From the NCBI GenBank assembly GCA_023391635.1, contig JAEWAQ010000058.1, forward strand, positions 1-64,000: a stretch of 64,000 nucleotides of DNA, written 5' to 3'. This document shows, piece by piece, positions 10,801 through 19,973 of the stretch. Numbering within the stretch: position 1 is the first letter of the stretch; each line of letters starts with the position of its first letter. A model generated the notes under the pieces. It saw nothing but the letters and a program-made list of their open reading frames with translations, searched no databases and was not told the origin of the DNA. Made by a program: the position numbers and the translations under genes. Source of the stretch: Bacillota bacterium. Lineage in GTDB: Bacteria > Bacillota > Bacilli > Paenibacillales > Paenibacillaceae.

Positions 10801-11164
10801 TGGCGGACAATATGCCGTCTCCTTGATCCCTGACGGAGGGACGAATACGTATAACGTGATCAACTCGGCCGGATTTATCCCCGTCGAGTCCGGGAAGCGC
10901 TATGTGCTGCGGGGATGGGTCAAAAATGATTCATCAACCGGACTTGTGCAAATCGGGCTGCGGGAGATCAGGGAAAACAAAGTGACCTCTGTGAAATATA
11001 CGTGGGAGAACGTGACGCCGGATTCGGAATGGACTTATTATGAGCTTGAAGTCATGCCCGAGCCTTTGTCGAAGTACTTGCAGGTTTATTTGAGTTCGAA
11101 TACGCACACGAATGGCATCGCATGGTTCGATGATCTATTCGTCGGCGAGCTATTGAATCCGTAA
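7829..11164 (+). CDS. Secreted multidomain glycoside hydrolase-like protein (TIM barrel with flanking binding domains)
   Basis: An 1111-residue protein with an N-terminal signal peptide (hydrophobic stretch ending near ASAA, about residue 40). Residues about 45-200 resemble a carbohydrate-binding module of the CBM4/9 type (LNGGFEQN start). About 300-560 form a clan-A-like TIM barrel with FHDHPAVLAWMIMDEP near residue 400; the Glu of DEP is the likely acid/base. A beta-rich region follows, with NEW3-like repeats. A second CBM-like domain opens with HNPGFELPSPDGW near residue 970. There is no LPXTG or S-layer anchor. It lies directly downstream of the binding protein, so it probably trims the extracellular polymer before import. 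I cannot assign a specific GH family. Start chosen by CTGGAGGA upstream. Confidence 0.8.
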   Translation: MLKTSIWKGVARTGAQWLTAAILIAALSIGSGGSDASAAGIGDDVMLNGGFEQNSQSIPDHWNSVGGWGNPEVSLTTEAARTGTYGMKIETSQNTNPWISQIVPFEEGATYEISAWLKAANVQGQGAGFKLEYYRGQEAISENHILDYDRTFILPSASLTGEWQTFAVDNTAPPEAGLVKVYVRLYGTGKVYFDDASFVVKQHKPMIEMKTDQIFYYSDQDQGQVRAVFDPLDGQLNDKRAYARIVHDATNALLAESAIAMVDVEDPFVFAFDPSGMALTEPYRVEVQLLDSSNAVIDTAEELIYRYDRPTNLTEDGTLLEDGEPFFAVGAYHAGLVDYPYLSAAGINVVQGTGTNNADTLQNELDAAAQNGLRVMVPLYHGMKVQENAAMTTEFVTRFHDHPAVLAWMIMDEPLHNGKTKEELIDAYRLIRSLDDAHPVYMVEAPLEWAYDTTAKLADIFATDMYPLPDKPISLIGKHTTLGKQAAGVGKPVWTVLQAMYNSNHPYLPTIGEVRNMAYQSIINGAQGLAYYSLNETGGFQLRSSALWPGLVGMKNELAVIGRLMTEAERVDDGEIGVDEGRWALWSDEGALYAMAVNTSEETKQVTIPLGVTGYHAELLYGDSRISIDSQSNVLNVQLNPEQALMYRIIPYSSLTSRAMDAADSASLLSADSPWASKLLKLEEALGSIQDELEAAVPDMKAVTKDTLQALRIVRQLADYANHVTNEETQTNMLAALSQIKLIVGPILGSQLGAELELPGGQIAGQQQINTLSIDIQHLANSHISDIRVELTFPESFLLEPMYQTVTKLEENESAELAFPFQVVAPVPEGRYRLAAKIDYEYKGVPVSVEKSVYYKYTDLLHAQAEPGVIRANKPGNYPLEVKLINYVDRPLPISLESDPLPSGIVLQLPESVTLAANQQTTVTGSVYIPHGATEGEYQAGLRILLDGNVVQSLVVPVQLNYNLLHNPGFELPSPDGWLMRQGSWGTGEVHGGQYAVSLIPDGGTNTYNVINSAGFIPVESGKRYVLRGWVKNDSSTGLVQIGLREIRENKVTSVKYTWENVTPDSEWTYYELEVMPEPLSKYLQVYLSSNTHTNGIAWFDDLFVGELLNP

Positions 11165-11195
11165 TTTACGTCATGGTTGTTCTGGAGGATTCACA

Positions 11196-12209
11196 ATGAG
11201 TGCAATCAGGTTTGCGGTGGTCGGTACGGGATGGGTGGCCGGAGAGTATATCAAGGCCATCGACGCGCTTCAGGATGCGGAACTGCATGCGGTGGTAAGC
11301 GAGAATGCGGAGCGCGCTCATCGCAAGCTTGCCGAGCACCGAATGAATGCGAAAGTGTTCACGGACTATCAAGCCGCAGTGGAAGATTCGAATGTCGATG
11401 CGGTTGTTCTATGCTCTACGCCCAATGCGCGCTGCGAGCAGGTGGTTCTCGCTGCGCGCAATGGCAAGCATATGGTGATTGAAAAGCCGTTGTGCATGAA
11501 TCCTGGGGAATTGCTGGCGATGCGGGAGGCAATCGAAAAGTGGCCCGTGCATACGATTGCCAGCTTCGTGCTTCGGTGGAATCCCTCTTTTCAAAATACG
11601 AGAGCGCTCATTCAAGACGATGCAATCGGCCGGCCATTCCTGGTGAATGTGGATTATTGGCACCACGTGGGCCCGCAATACGGCCAATATCGATGGAGCA
11701 AGACCAAGCAGAGCGGGGGCAGCAGCATCCTCTCCGCCGGCTGTCACGCGGTCGATGCTATCCGCTTCTTCGCGGGAGAGATAGAGGAGGTGACCGCTTA
11801 CGGCTGCCGCACCTGGAAGAATTCCGATTATGAATTCGATCCGAATGCGGTTGCGATCTTCAAGCTGAAGAACGGCGGAATCGGCAAACTATCGTCATCG
11901 CTGGAGTGCAAGACGCCTTATAAATTCAATGTGCATATCCTTGGGGAGAAGGGCGCGATCATGAATAATCAACTATTTACCCATAAGCTCCCCGGCCAGA
12001 CGGATTATGCCGAAATTCCGACGATATCGCCTGACAGCGGGGATGTGTCTCATCATCCCTTCACACAGGAAATCGAAGATTTCGTTAACGCGATACGCCG
12101 CAACACGGGAACTTTGTGCGATATGAAGGATGCGCTCCGGACGATGGAAGCATGCTTTGCCATCGACGAATCCATTGCAAGCGGTAAATCGGTGAAATTG
12201 TCTCTATAG
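11196..12209 (+). CDS. Gfo/Idh/MocA-family NAD(P)-dependent oxidoreductase (first of three)
   Basis: A 337-residue protein with an N-terminal Rossmann fold (VVGTGWVAGEY at residues 8-18) and the family EKPLCMNP motif near residue 95, whose Lys-Pro positions nicotinamide. A SAGCHAVDAIRFF motif near 180 carries the catalytic His in the second domain. Family members oxidise or reduce sugars at C1, C2, C3 or C5, or cleave glycosides through keto intermediates; the substrate here is unknown. It follows the secreted hydrolase after 31 bases and precedes a second paralogue, which suggests a linked catabolic role. Confidence 0.92.
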   Translation: MSAIRFAVVGTGWVAGEYIKAIDALQDAELHAVVSENAERAHRKLAEHRMNAKVFTDYQAAVEDSNVDAVVLCSTPNARCEQVVLAARNGKHMVIEKPLCMNPGELLAMREAIEKWPVHTIASFVLRWNPSFQNTRALIQDDAIGRPFLVNVDYWHHVGPQYGQYRWSKTKQSGGSSILSAGCHAVDAIRFFAGEIEEVTAYGCRTWKNSDYEFDPNAVAIFKLKNGGIGKLSSSLECKTPYKFNVHILGEKGAIMNNQLFTHKLPGQTDYAEIPTISPDSGDVSHHPFTQEIEDFVNAIRRNTGTLCDMKDALRTMEACFAIDESIASGKSVKLSL

Positions 12210-12252
12210 GGAAAGCGGCTTATTGATACGCAGGGAAGGACGGTCAGAAAAG

Positions 12253-13239
12253 TTGAGTCCGATTAAAATTGGCATCATCGGCGCAGGCGGGATTGCTTCC
12301 CATCACGTGAAAGCCTTTGAGCACATGAGCGATGTACAGGTGGCAAGCGTATTCGACATCAGCACGGATCAGGCGGCGAAGATCGCGGAAAGAACAGGCG
12401 CTGCCATTGCTGCCAGCGCAGAAGAACTCCTTGATCCCCAAAACATCGATGCCGTCGTGATTTGTTCGCCGCAATTCGCAAGAGGGCAACTGGAGGAATT
12501 GGCGGCAAGCCGTCGCATTCATATGCTCGTCGAGAAACCGTTGGGGCTGCGGATGGAAGAAGTCATGCGCAAGGAGCAGGCGATTCGCGAGTCAGGCGTG
12601 ATTCATTCGGCAGGTTATTGCTTGCGATATTTGGACACGGTGCAGATGGCTAGGCAATATTTGCAGGGCAAGCGGGTTCACCTCGTTCAAGTTCACCGGT
12701 ACGGGACGGCGCATCCGGCCAAGTGGTGGAATCAACTGTCGATGTCGGGCGGATTTCTCGTGGATGCGGTGACGCATCAGGTCGATCTTGTTCGCTATTT
12801 GGTCGGCGAGTTTACTCAGGTGTACGCGAGTTTCGGTCGAAATTCGATTCGGGAGATCAATCCGGAGGCCACCATATATGATGGCGGAGCCTTAACCTTT
12901 ACGATGGCGAACGGGGCTGTCGGAACATTGACGGAATCGTGTCTTTCGCCTCACCACAGCGGTTCGGAAATCAAAATATTCGGTCCTGACTATTACCTGG
13001 CCCTGAGCCGCAACGGGAGTCAAATTACGATTGTTGATGATAACCAGAATGTCACGAAGACGACGAAGATGGATGCGTACTTCGAGCAGGACAAACAGTT
13101 TGTGCAGGCAATCGCCGCAAATTCATCGGAGTCTGTATTAAGCAGTTACGGAGACGCTGCCAAAACGTTGGCATTCACGCTTGCCGCGAACCGCTCGTTC
13201 ATTGAACAACAAAGCGTTCGCATCGACGAAACATGGTAG
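12253..13239 (+). CDS. Gfo/Idh/MocA-family NAD(P)-dependent oxidoreductase (second)
   Basis: A 328-residue paralogue of the preceding gene. It shows GIIGAGGIASHHVKAF at the N-terminus, VEKPLGLRMEE near residue 95, and GFLVDAVTHQVDLVRYL near 170 with the His that aligns to the catalytic position. I prefer the TTG at 12253, which places the Rossmann strand immediately after the start and has GGGAAGGA upstream. A TTG at 12223 in the same frame would add ten residues, and the choice is not certain. Tight packing (44 bases from the previous stop) suggests the same transcript. Confidence 0.9.
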   Translation: MSPIKIGIIGAGGIASHHVKAFEHMSDVQVASVFDISTDQAAKIAERTGAAIAASAEELLDPQNIDAVVICSPQFARGQLEELAASRRIHMLVEKPLGLRMEEVMRKEQAIRESGVIHSAGYCLRYLDTVQMARQYLQGKRVHLVQVHRYGTAHPAKWWNQLSMSGGFLVDAVTHQVDLVRYLVGEFTQVYASFGRNSIREINPEATIYDGGALTFTMANGAVGTLTESCLSPHHSGSEIKIFGPDYYLALSRNGSQITIVDDNQNVTKTTKMDAYFEQDKQFVQAIAANSSESVLSSYGDAAKTLAFTLAANRSFIEQQSVRIDETW

Positions 13240-13262
13240 CATGTTCGGATGGGAGCAGGCCT

Positions 13263-16200
13263 ATGTCCGCGAACAACGGTCCTTTGTCGTTCTGGTTTCT
13301 TAATCACGATCTGCAAGAGCATGAATTGAAATGGCAGTTGGATGAGTTGAAAAGGAAAGGGTTCCGAGGGGTGTTTATTCACCCCCGGGACGGCTTGCTT
13401 ATTCCGTACATGTCCGAACGATGGTTGGAGTATGTGCAGGTCATTATAGAACATTGCGAAAAAATCGGCTTGCAGGCATGGCTTTACGACGAAGATCCTT
13501 ATCCGAGTGGCACGGCTGGGGGGAAAGTGCTGTTCGACCACCCGGAGTACGTCTCCCGTTCGCTGACGATTCATTCAGAGAAAGTGTCAGGGGGAAGAGT
13601 CCGGTTCGATTTCCCGGTCGGGCGCCTCATATGCGTAGAGGGTATTGAGATCAACACGGCAGACGGTTGCTTAACGCGGAACCGGATCGACCTGACCGAG
13701 AGTGCGGGCTTGATCCGCGCGGACTGGAGCCCCGCATACTTGCACCACGGCACGTATTATGCGCCTTACCATGATTTCGGGCATGCCCATTGGCGCAGTT
13801 CGGCATCCGGGCCGATATTTCGGCTGGATTGCGACCTGCCTGTGGGCAAGTGGCTCGTATGCGCGTTCGTAGAGCAGTCGTACAAGGGCGGGCGATGGGG
13901 AAGCTACGCGGATTTGTTGAATCCGCAAGCGGTGCGATATTTTCTGAAGCTGACGCATGAGAAGTACGCGCAGCAATACAGCCGCTATTTTGGCAAAGTG
14001 ATCCCGGGTATGTTTACAGACGAACCTAAAGCATACGGCGACGTTCCCTGGACGGCCGGATTTCCGGAATACTTTCATTCGCTGTTCGGTTACGACCTCG
14101 AGTCCCGTCTCGCCGACTTATTCGTCACGATCGATAGCGAAACGGCGCAGGTCCGCCATGATTACCGATATGCGTTGGGCAAACGGTTCAAGGAGTCGTA
14201 TCTCGTGCCGATTCGAAGCTGGTGCGAGGAACAGGGCATTGCCAGCACCGGGCACATCAGTCCGGAGGAAGATCCTGTCCATCAGACGAAGGCTGTCCCT
14301 TATTTGTTGTCGATGCTGAAGGAATTTCATATTCCGGGGACGGATCTGATCGCAGATCGCACAGGAAGCGCCCAGTTTCCGCTGCTTCATCTTGGACCGA
14401 AGCTGGCAAGCTCGGCAGCCCATCACACCGGTCGCAAGGAAGTGCTTGCCGAGGCATTCGGCGCGAATTCCTGGGAGTACGGATTCAAAGAGATGCGTCG
14501 CGCCCTCGACTGGTTATTTGTGATGGGCGTTACCGAAATCGTAACCCACGGTCAGTTTTATTCCATTGATGGTCTCAGGAAGAAAGAAGCGCCGCCGTCT
14601 TTGTTTTACCAATCGAGCCATTGGCCCTATTTTGCCGTTCTGTCCGAATATATAGCCGGCATTTCCGGCAAGTTGAAGGAAGGCGTCCATCAGTGCAGTT
14701 TGCTATTGTTTTACCCGCAAGCTTGCTTCAGCGCCTACTTTCCCGACCGGCACGCCGAGATCGATCATCTAAGACACCGTTTTGGGGAGCTTGTACACCA
14801 GTTGCTTAGTCATCAATGGGATTTCGACATTGTCGACGAAGAGACTTTACTGCAGATGAAATGGAGCGGCGGCCGTTTATGCGGCGAGACAGAGGCATAT
14901 GATATGCTGCTGCTGCCTTATTGCACCTATCTCGAGAGCCGTGTAGTTGCCTGCTGCCGAGAGCTCGCGGCGTCGGGCTTTCCCGTATGGTTGGTTGGAG
15001 AAGAGCCGGCGATCATCCGCTCGCAAGGGGACACGGATGCCGCCGCCGACAATGCTGCCGGGTACGGGACGTTCTGGTCGAACCAAACAACGCCCGAATC
15101 GATTCTCGAACAGTTGGAGAGCAAGCTGACCCGGGAGACCGAATGGCTGGATAGGGAAGGTGAGCGGCTGAGCGGCGTCTATCTTCATCAAAGAAGGCTG
15201 GATAACGGAACCGATCGGCTATTTGCCGTCAATGCGCAAGACGAGTGGAAACAGGGAGTTGTGAAGCGAGGGTCCGACCCGGGACAATCGTACGCATTCA
15301 CATTGCCGCCGCACGGCTCGTTCATGGTCGATATTGACCAGAGTGGAGGGTTTTTAGACCAAGTGGGGACCGAGCGAATCGCGGATACTTCGTTCGGCAA
15401 CCGGCACGAACAGTCATCCGGCTTCCTTCTGCTTGCGGACTTGTCGAACGAATGGACGGTCGCTCCGCAAGACGAGAACGTTCTGTTGCTGAACCATTGG
15501 CATCTCTGGGATCGCGACCCGATTCTTGAACATCTGCCGGTGACGAACGCTCCCGCGATCGACTTGTGCGAACGGCACGGCTCGGATATTTCAACGCCCT
15601 TCTGGGGCTTTGCCCGATTCTATACGCGAGGCAAGCCTCGCAAGACAACGCTGGTTTATGAGCGATCGGCGTGGGAAGGCCGCTGCACGATCCGCGTAAA
15701 CGGCGAGGAGGTGCCCGCGCCTGTTCCCGTTCGCCGCTTTGATGCCTGCAATTTTGAAGTCGAAATTACGCCATATATACAAGAAGATAGCCACGGATGC
15801 TTGAACTGGATCGAGGTGTATTTTCCCGATGGCGGTCAAATGAAAGAGCCGTTCCGACTGTACGGCGATTTCCATGTCGGCTTTTCACATGCCGCAGGCT
15901 TTTCGCCAGGAGAGCTTGACTACGATGAATCATCTCGTCAACTTCATACGCTTGATTCCTGGGATCAACTCGGCTTCCCTCATTATTCCGGTACGTTCAC
16001 CTACGAGAAAGAGATCGAAATACCAACAGAGTGGTTGAACGATGAATCGGCGGCTGGCATTTATCTTGTCCTTGACAGGGTGGACGATGTGGCGAGTTTG
16101 ACGTGTAACGGCGTTCGGTTGGGCGTGCGGTTCGAAGAACCTTATGCCTGGAATGTCGCTTCTGCCTTGCAAGCCGGAACCAACCTTCTGTCTATCGACG

Positions 16201-16298
16201 CTGCGAACAGCCCTGTCAATCTGCTTGAGGGGGTTTGCAAGCGTTCCGGCATAACAGGCCGCGTGCGTATGATGAAACAACTTGCAAATATACGATGA
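13263..16298 (+). CDS. Glycoside hydrolase, GH106-like (alpha-L-rhamnosidase type), cytoplasmic
   Basis: A 1011-residue protein without a signal peptide. The opening segment, with LSFWFLNHDLQEHELKWQL and then FIHPRDGLL and WLYDEDPYPSGTAGG, matches the start of GH106-type hydrolases. GMFTDEP near residue 245 and THGQFYS near 430 are likely active-site regions. The middle shows a glutamine-amidotransferase-like beta-galactosidase fold, and the last 250 residues look like a GH2-type sugar-binding jelly roll. Members of this broad family remove L-rhamnose or related residues from plant or bacterial glycans. It acts inside the cell, after import. Start chosen at 13263 because residues before it are not conserved in type. 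Confidence 0.85.
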   Translation: MSANNGPLSFWFLNHDLQEHELKWQLDELKRKGFRGVFIHPRDGLLIPYMSERWLEYVQVIIEHCEKIGLQAWLYDEDPYPSGTAGGKVLFDHPEYVSRSLTIHSEKVSGGRVRFDFPVGRLICVEGIEINTADGCLTRNRIDLTESAGLIRADWSPAYLHHGTYYAPYHDFGHAHWRSSASGPIFRLDCDLPVGKWLVCAFVEQSYKGGRWGSYADLLNPQAVRYFLKLTHEKYAQQYSRYFGKVIPGMFTDEPKAYGDVPWTAGFPEYFHSLFGYDLESRLADLFVTIDSETAQVRHDYRYALGKRFKESYLVPIRSWCEEQGIASTGHISPEEDPVHQTKAVPYLLSMLKEFHIPGTDLIADRTGSAQFPLLHLGPKLASSAAHHTGRKEVLAEAFGANSWEYGFKEMRRALDWLFVMGVTEIVTHGQFYSIDGLRKKEAPPSLFYQSSHWPYFAVLSEYIAGISGKLKEGVHQCSLLLFYPQACFSAYFPDRHAEIDHLRHRFGELVHQLLSHQWDFDIVDEETLLQMKWSGGRLCGETEAYDMLLLPYCTYLESRVVACCRELAASGFPVWLVGEEPAIIRSQGDTDAAADNAAGYGTFWSNQTTPESILEQLESKLTRETEWLDREGERLSGVYLHQRRLDNGTDRLFAVNAQDEWKQGVVKRGSDPGQSYAFTLPPHGSFMVDIDQSGGFLDQVGTERIADTSFGNRHEQSSGFLLLADLSNEWTVAPQDENVLLLNHWHLWDRDPILEHLPVTNAPAIDLCERHGSDISTPFWGFARFYTRGKPRKTTLVYERSAWEGRCTIRVNGEEVPAPVPVRRFDACNFEVEITPYIQEDSHGCLNWIEVYFPDGGQMKEPFRLYGDFHVGFSHAAGFSPGELDYDESSRQLHTLDSWDQLGFPHYSGTFTYEKEIEIPTEWLNDESAAGIYLVLDRVDDVASLTCNGVRLGVRFEEPYAWNVASALQAGTNLLSIDAANSPVNLLEGVCKRSGITGRVRMMKQLANIR

Positions 16299-16314
16299 CA
16301 CGAGGTGTCGAATC

Positions 16315-18699
16315 ATGGAACCATTCGCGCAGGCGTTATGGGTTTGGAACGATGGCGGGCGTGACGAGGTTAATCAGTATGTTGAGTTTCGCCACGAATT
16401 CACTTTGGAACATGTCGACGAGACCGCCTCGCTATTCATTTCTGTTGATTCGGAATACGCGGTCTGGATCAACGGGGCATTCGCGGACGCCGGTCAATAT
16501 GACGACTACCCGGAGCACAAAGCCTATGATTGTTTGCACGTCGGACACTTGATGCGGCCCGGGAAGAATGTGTTATGCATCCTGGCCTACTACCAGGGAG
16601 AGAACAGCTTTCAATATGTTCAAGGAAATCCGGGTTTGATCTACCGGTTGGTTACGGGGTCATTCGCAGTGTGCAGCGGCGACGACACGTATTGCCGCAA
16701 GTCTGCCGCCTATGTAAGCGGTCCTGTCCCTAAGAGTACCCAGCAAATGGGTTTTACGTTTGAATATGACGCATCGAGGCAAGACGCCTGGCTTCAAGTC
16801 GAATATATCATGGACACGATGGAGTGGCGGCGATGCGAATCTGGGCGCGGTTCTTGCGGCGATCGCCGTCGATGGTATCCGCGACCGATTCTCAAGTTGG
16901 AGATCAAGGATAGATGCCAGGCGACAATTGTTTCCCAAGGTTTGTTCTTGCGGCATGAAGCGGCTTCAGGTATGAACATCGCCGAACTCATGCAGCAGGA
17001 TTACTTGTCCTATCGATTGCCGGAGATCATCTTGGGACAGCAGGAGCCTGGATTTCCATCCCCGAACGGCTTTCGTTTACATCCGGAGCAATTCGCTCAC
17101 GAGGGCAGCGGTGTTTATTTGGTAATCGATCTTGGGAGAGAGGAATGCGGTTGGCTTGAATTGGAGCTTGAAACGGAGTCAGGCGTTATGCTCGATATTG
17201 CGTACGGCGAGCATCTGGACGACTTGCGTGTCCGTTCGTTTGCACGCGGCAGGAACTTCGCTGCACGCTATCGTTGTAAAGAAGGCAGCCAGACATTCAC
17301 TTATTATTGGAAGAGGTGGGCCTGTCGTTATATACAAGTCCACATCAGTGGCGTTACGGATAAGTTTATCTTGCATTATGCCGGACTTAGGCCGGTGGAG
17401 TATCCGGTTACATTCAAAGGGGAATTTGTGTGCTCGGATTTGTTGCATCAACAGATAGAGAAGGTTGCGGTCCGAACCCTCCATCTTTGCATGCACGAGC
17501 ATTACGAGGATACACCTTGGCGTGAGCAAGCGTTGTATGCGATGGACGCCCGCAACCAGGCTTTATGCGGGTATTACAGCTTCGGCGAATATGAATTTCC
17601 TGCTGCATCGTTCCGGTTGCTGGGCGAAGGGTTACAGGAGGATGACTTCCTGCCGCTAACCGCTCCATCGGCTGTGCCGATCTCAATTCCGTCGTTCAGC
17701 TTCCTGTGGATGATTGCGTTGGAGGAGCATCTGCTCTACAGCGGTAATGTTGAGCAGGCACGCGCCATGTTGGATATCGCTTGTCGGATGCTCGACGGAC
17801 AGATCGACTGTTTGGACAATATGCTGCTGCCGCCGCCTGAAGATGCGAGATACTGGCACTTCTATGATTGGGCGCCCGGCATGAGCAACTGGCGTATGTC
17901 GGCTCGTGATCCAGAAGGGAATTTGCGCATCGATGCTCCGCTTAATTTGTTCTTCGTTATGGCGTTGGAATCGGCTGGAAGAATGGCGAGTCATTGCGAC
18001 GGGTTCGAGGAAAAATCGAAGGAATACCTTGTTACCGCAGAATCCGTAAAAAAAGCGCTGCATGCGCACTTTTGGGATGACGATGAATGTGCATACCGCA
18101 CTTATCGGGGTATCGGCCAAGAGAAACATTACGCGGAATTGACGCAAGCTTTGGCGTTGTGCGCGGGTGTGTGCCCGGAGCGGTTGGCGGGCGGTCTAAG
18201 GTTAAGATTGGCTGATTTGGATAATGGATTCGTACCAGCAACACTAAGTTATTCCTTCTTCAAATATATGGCATTGCTTGGTGAGCCGGACAAGTATGCA
18301 ACTGCAGTGTTCGATTCGATAGCCGAGGATTGGGGCGGCATGTTGTACCGCGGCGCGACAAGCTTCTGGGAGACGAAGAAAGGCGCCGCCGACTTCAACT
18401 TGGCGGGCAGCTTATGCCACGGCTGGTCAGCTATCCCGATTTACTTCTACTACGCCTATGTGCTGGGAATCCGGCCGGTGGAACCGGGGTTCAAATCTTT
18501 CAGGGTTGAGCCTGTGAAGAACGTATTCCATCAAGCATCGGGTACCGTTCCGACTCCGTATGGAGATATTCGCATTGTGTGGAAATGGGAATCAGGCGGT
18601 TGGAAGCGCGAAGTCACACACCCGGAAGGGATTCAATTCGTACAGGGCATCACCTCTGCAGGATTAATGGCTAAAGAGCAGGAGATGAACGGTAAGTGA
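16315..18699 (+). CDS. Alpha-L-rhamnosidase-related glycosidase (GH78-like), cytoplasmic
   Basis: A 794-residue protein. The N-terminal part (about 1-330) is made of beta-sandwich domains (VEFRHEFTLEHVDE, then VYLVIDLGREECGWLELE near 265, the GH78 domain N/D signature). From about 360 it becomes an alpha/alpha six-hairpin barrel with EDTPWREQALYAMDARN near residue 400, where Glu/Asp are the probable catalytic or substrate-binding acids, and ATSFWETKKGAADFNLAGSL near 680. A C-terminal beta domain has TPYGDIRIVWKWE. There is no signal peptide, so it is intracellular. GAGGTG precedes the ATG at 16315. Adjacent to the GH106-like gene, it supports a rhamnosylated substrate. Confidence 0.87.
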   Translation: MEPFAQALWVWNDGGRDEVNQYVEFRHEFTLEHVDETASLFISVDSEYAVWINGAFADAGQYDDYPEHKAYDCLHVGHLMRPGKNVLCILAYYQGENSFQYVQGNPGLIYRLVTGSFAVCSGDDTYCRKSAAYVSGPVPKSTQQMGFTFEYDASRQDAWLQVEYIMDTMEWRRCESGRGSCGDRRRWYPRPILKLEIKDRCQATIVSQGLFLRHEAASGMNIAELMQQDYLSYRLPEIILGQQEPGFPSPNGFRLHPEQFAHEGSGVYLVIDLGREECGWLELELETESGVMLDIAYGEHLDDLRVRSFARGRNFAARYRCKEGSQTFTYYWKRWACRYIQVHISGVTDKFILHYAGLRPVEYPVTFKGEFVCSDLLHQQIEKVAVRTLHLCMHEHYEDTPWREQALYAMDARNQALCGYYSFGEYEFPAASFRLLGEGLQEDDFLPLTAPSAVPISIPSFSFLWMIALEEHLLYSGNVEQARAMLDIACRMLDGQIDCLDNMLLPPPEDARYWHFYDWAPGMSNWRMSARDPEGNLRIDAPLNLFFVMALESAGRMASHCDGFEEKSKEYLVTAESVKKALHAHFWDDDECAYRTYRGIGQEKHYAELTQALALCAGVCPERLAGGLRLRLADLDNGFVPATLSYSFFKYMALLGEPDKYATAVFDSIAEDWGGMLYRGATSFWETKKGAADFNLAGSLCHGWSAIPIYFYYAYVLGIRPVEPGFKSFRVEPVKNVFHQASGTVPTPYGDIRIVWKWESGGWKREVTHPEGIQFVQGITSAGLMAKEQEMNGK

Positions 18700-19919
18700 A
18701 AACGTATGTCATCGCAGGAGCCGGCAATCGAGCATTGAAGATGTTTGCCAAGCCGATGGTAACGGAATGGAAGGACCGCATCAAGGTTGCCGGTGTTTAT
18801 GATATTAATCCTGCCCGGGCGAAGCTGCTGAGCAAGGAATGCGGCGGCATCCCCGTCTATCACGATTTTCAAGCTATGCTGACGCAAGTGAAGCCGGATG
18901 TCGTGCTGGTTGCGACTGCGGATTGCACACACCATACTTATATTGTTCAAGCGCTTTATGCAGGGTGCGATGTCATATCCGAAAAGCCGATGACGATCGA
19001 TGAGGACAAGTGCCGCGAAATCTTGCAGGCCGAGAAGAAGAGCGGCAAGCGGGTTACAATAACGTTCAACTTGCGTTTCGCGCCTTACTTTGAGCAAGTG
19101 AAGCTATTGCTGCAGGACGGCGCAATTGGTGACATCTACCATATGCAACTGGAATGGTTCCTTGACCGAAGCCATGGCGCCGATTATTTTCGCCGTTGGC
19201 ACTCCGAGATGAAGAACAGCGGCGGACTGCTGGCACACAAATCGACGCATCATTTCGATATTGTGAACTGGTGGATGAATAGCGCACCTGAGGAGATTCA
19301 TGCGTTTGGCACCCGCCGCATCTACGGCGATAATCGAACGCGCAAGGGCGAACGTTGTCTCACTTGCGAATATAAAGACAACTGCGAGTTTTACATGGAT
19401 ATCATGAAAGACTCGTTCATGACGCAATATTACTTGCAGGCGGAACAAGAGGACGGTTATATCCGCGATCGCTGTGTGTTTGATGACCGAATCGACATTT
19501 ATGACAATATGTCCGTTAACGTCAAATATGAGAGCGGCGCTCTGCTCGCGTATTCGCTTGTCGCCTACAGCCCGTATGAGGGGTGGCGCGGCACCATTAA
19601 TGGCAGTCAAGGGCGGATGGAGCTGTCGAATCTGTATAGAAATGCCGACATGTCATCAGGGGGAAGCAACTGGATCAAGCTTATTAAGGCAGATGGTTCC
19701 GTTAAAAACATTGAAGTTGCCGTTCCGACGCAAGGACACAGTGGCGGGGATGCCAAGATCCGCCGGGCGTTGTTCGAGGGCGGTGTCGCCGACCTGCTCA
19801 GTCAGCAGGCCGGCAGTCTGGCCGGGGCGGAATCATTGTTGATTGGGGTAACGGCCAATCGTTCAATTGCGGAGGGCAGGGCGCTGCCGTTTCCAAAGCC
19901 TCAAGCCTGGATGTACTAG
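18696..19919 (+). CDS. Gfo/Idh/MocA-family oxidoreductase (third), with Cys cluster
   Basis: A 407-residue protein that starts at a GTG overlapping the stop codon of the preceding glycosidase (GTGA). A Rossmann fold opens with IAGAGNRALKMF, the EKPMTIDED motif sits near residue 95, and GGLLAHKSTHHFDIVNWW near 175-190 carries the catalytic His. It is longer than its two neighbours because of an insert near residue 215, GERCLTCEYKDNC, with three cysteines spaced CxxCxxxxxC, possibly a metal site. Translational coupling to the GH78-like gene suggests that it acts on the product of that enzyme or on its substrate. Confidence 0.9.
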   Translation: MKTYVIAGAGNRALKMFAKPMVTEWKDRIKVAGVYDINPARAKLLSKECGGIPVYHDFQAMLTQVKPDVVLVATADCTHHTYIVQALYAGCDVISEKPMTIDEDKCREILQAEKKSGKRVTITFNLRFAPYFEQVKLLLQDGAIGDIYHMQLEWFLDRSHGADYFRRWHSEMKNSGGLLAHKSTHHFDIVNWWMNSAPEEIHAFGTRRIYGDNRTRKGERCLTCEYKDNCEFYMDIMKDSFMTQYYLQAEQEDGYIRDRCVFDDRIDIYDNMSVNVKYESGALLAYSLVAYSPYEGWRGTINGSQGRMELSNLYRNADMSSGGSNWIKLIKADGSVKNIEVAVPTQGHSGGDAKIRRALFEGGVADLLSQQAGSLAGAESLLIGVTANRSIAEGRALPFPKPQAWMY

Positions 19920-19973
19920 GGTGATCGTAGCTGGATCACAACCGACCATTGCAGATTTGCCGAGGAGGAATAA

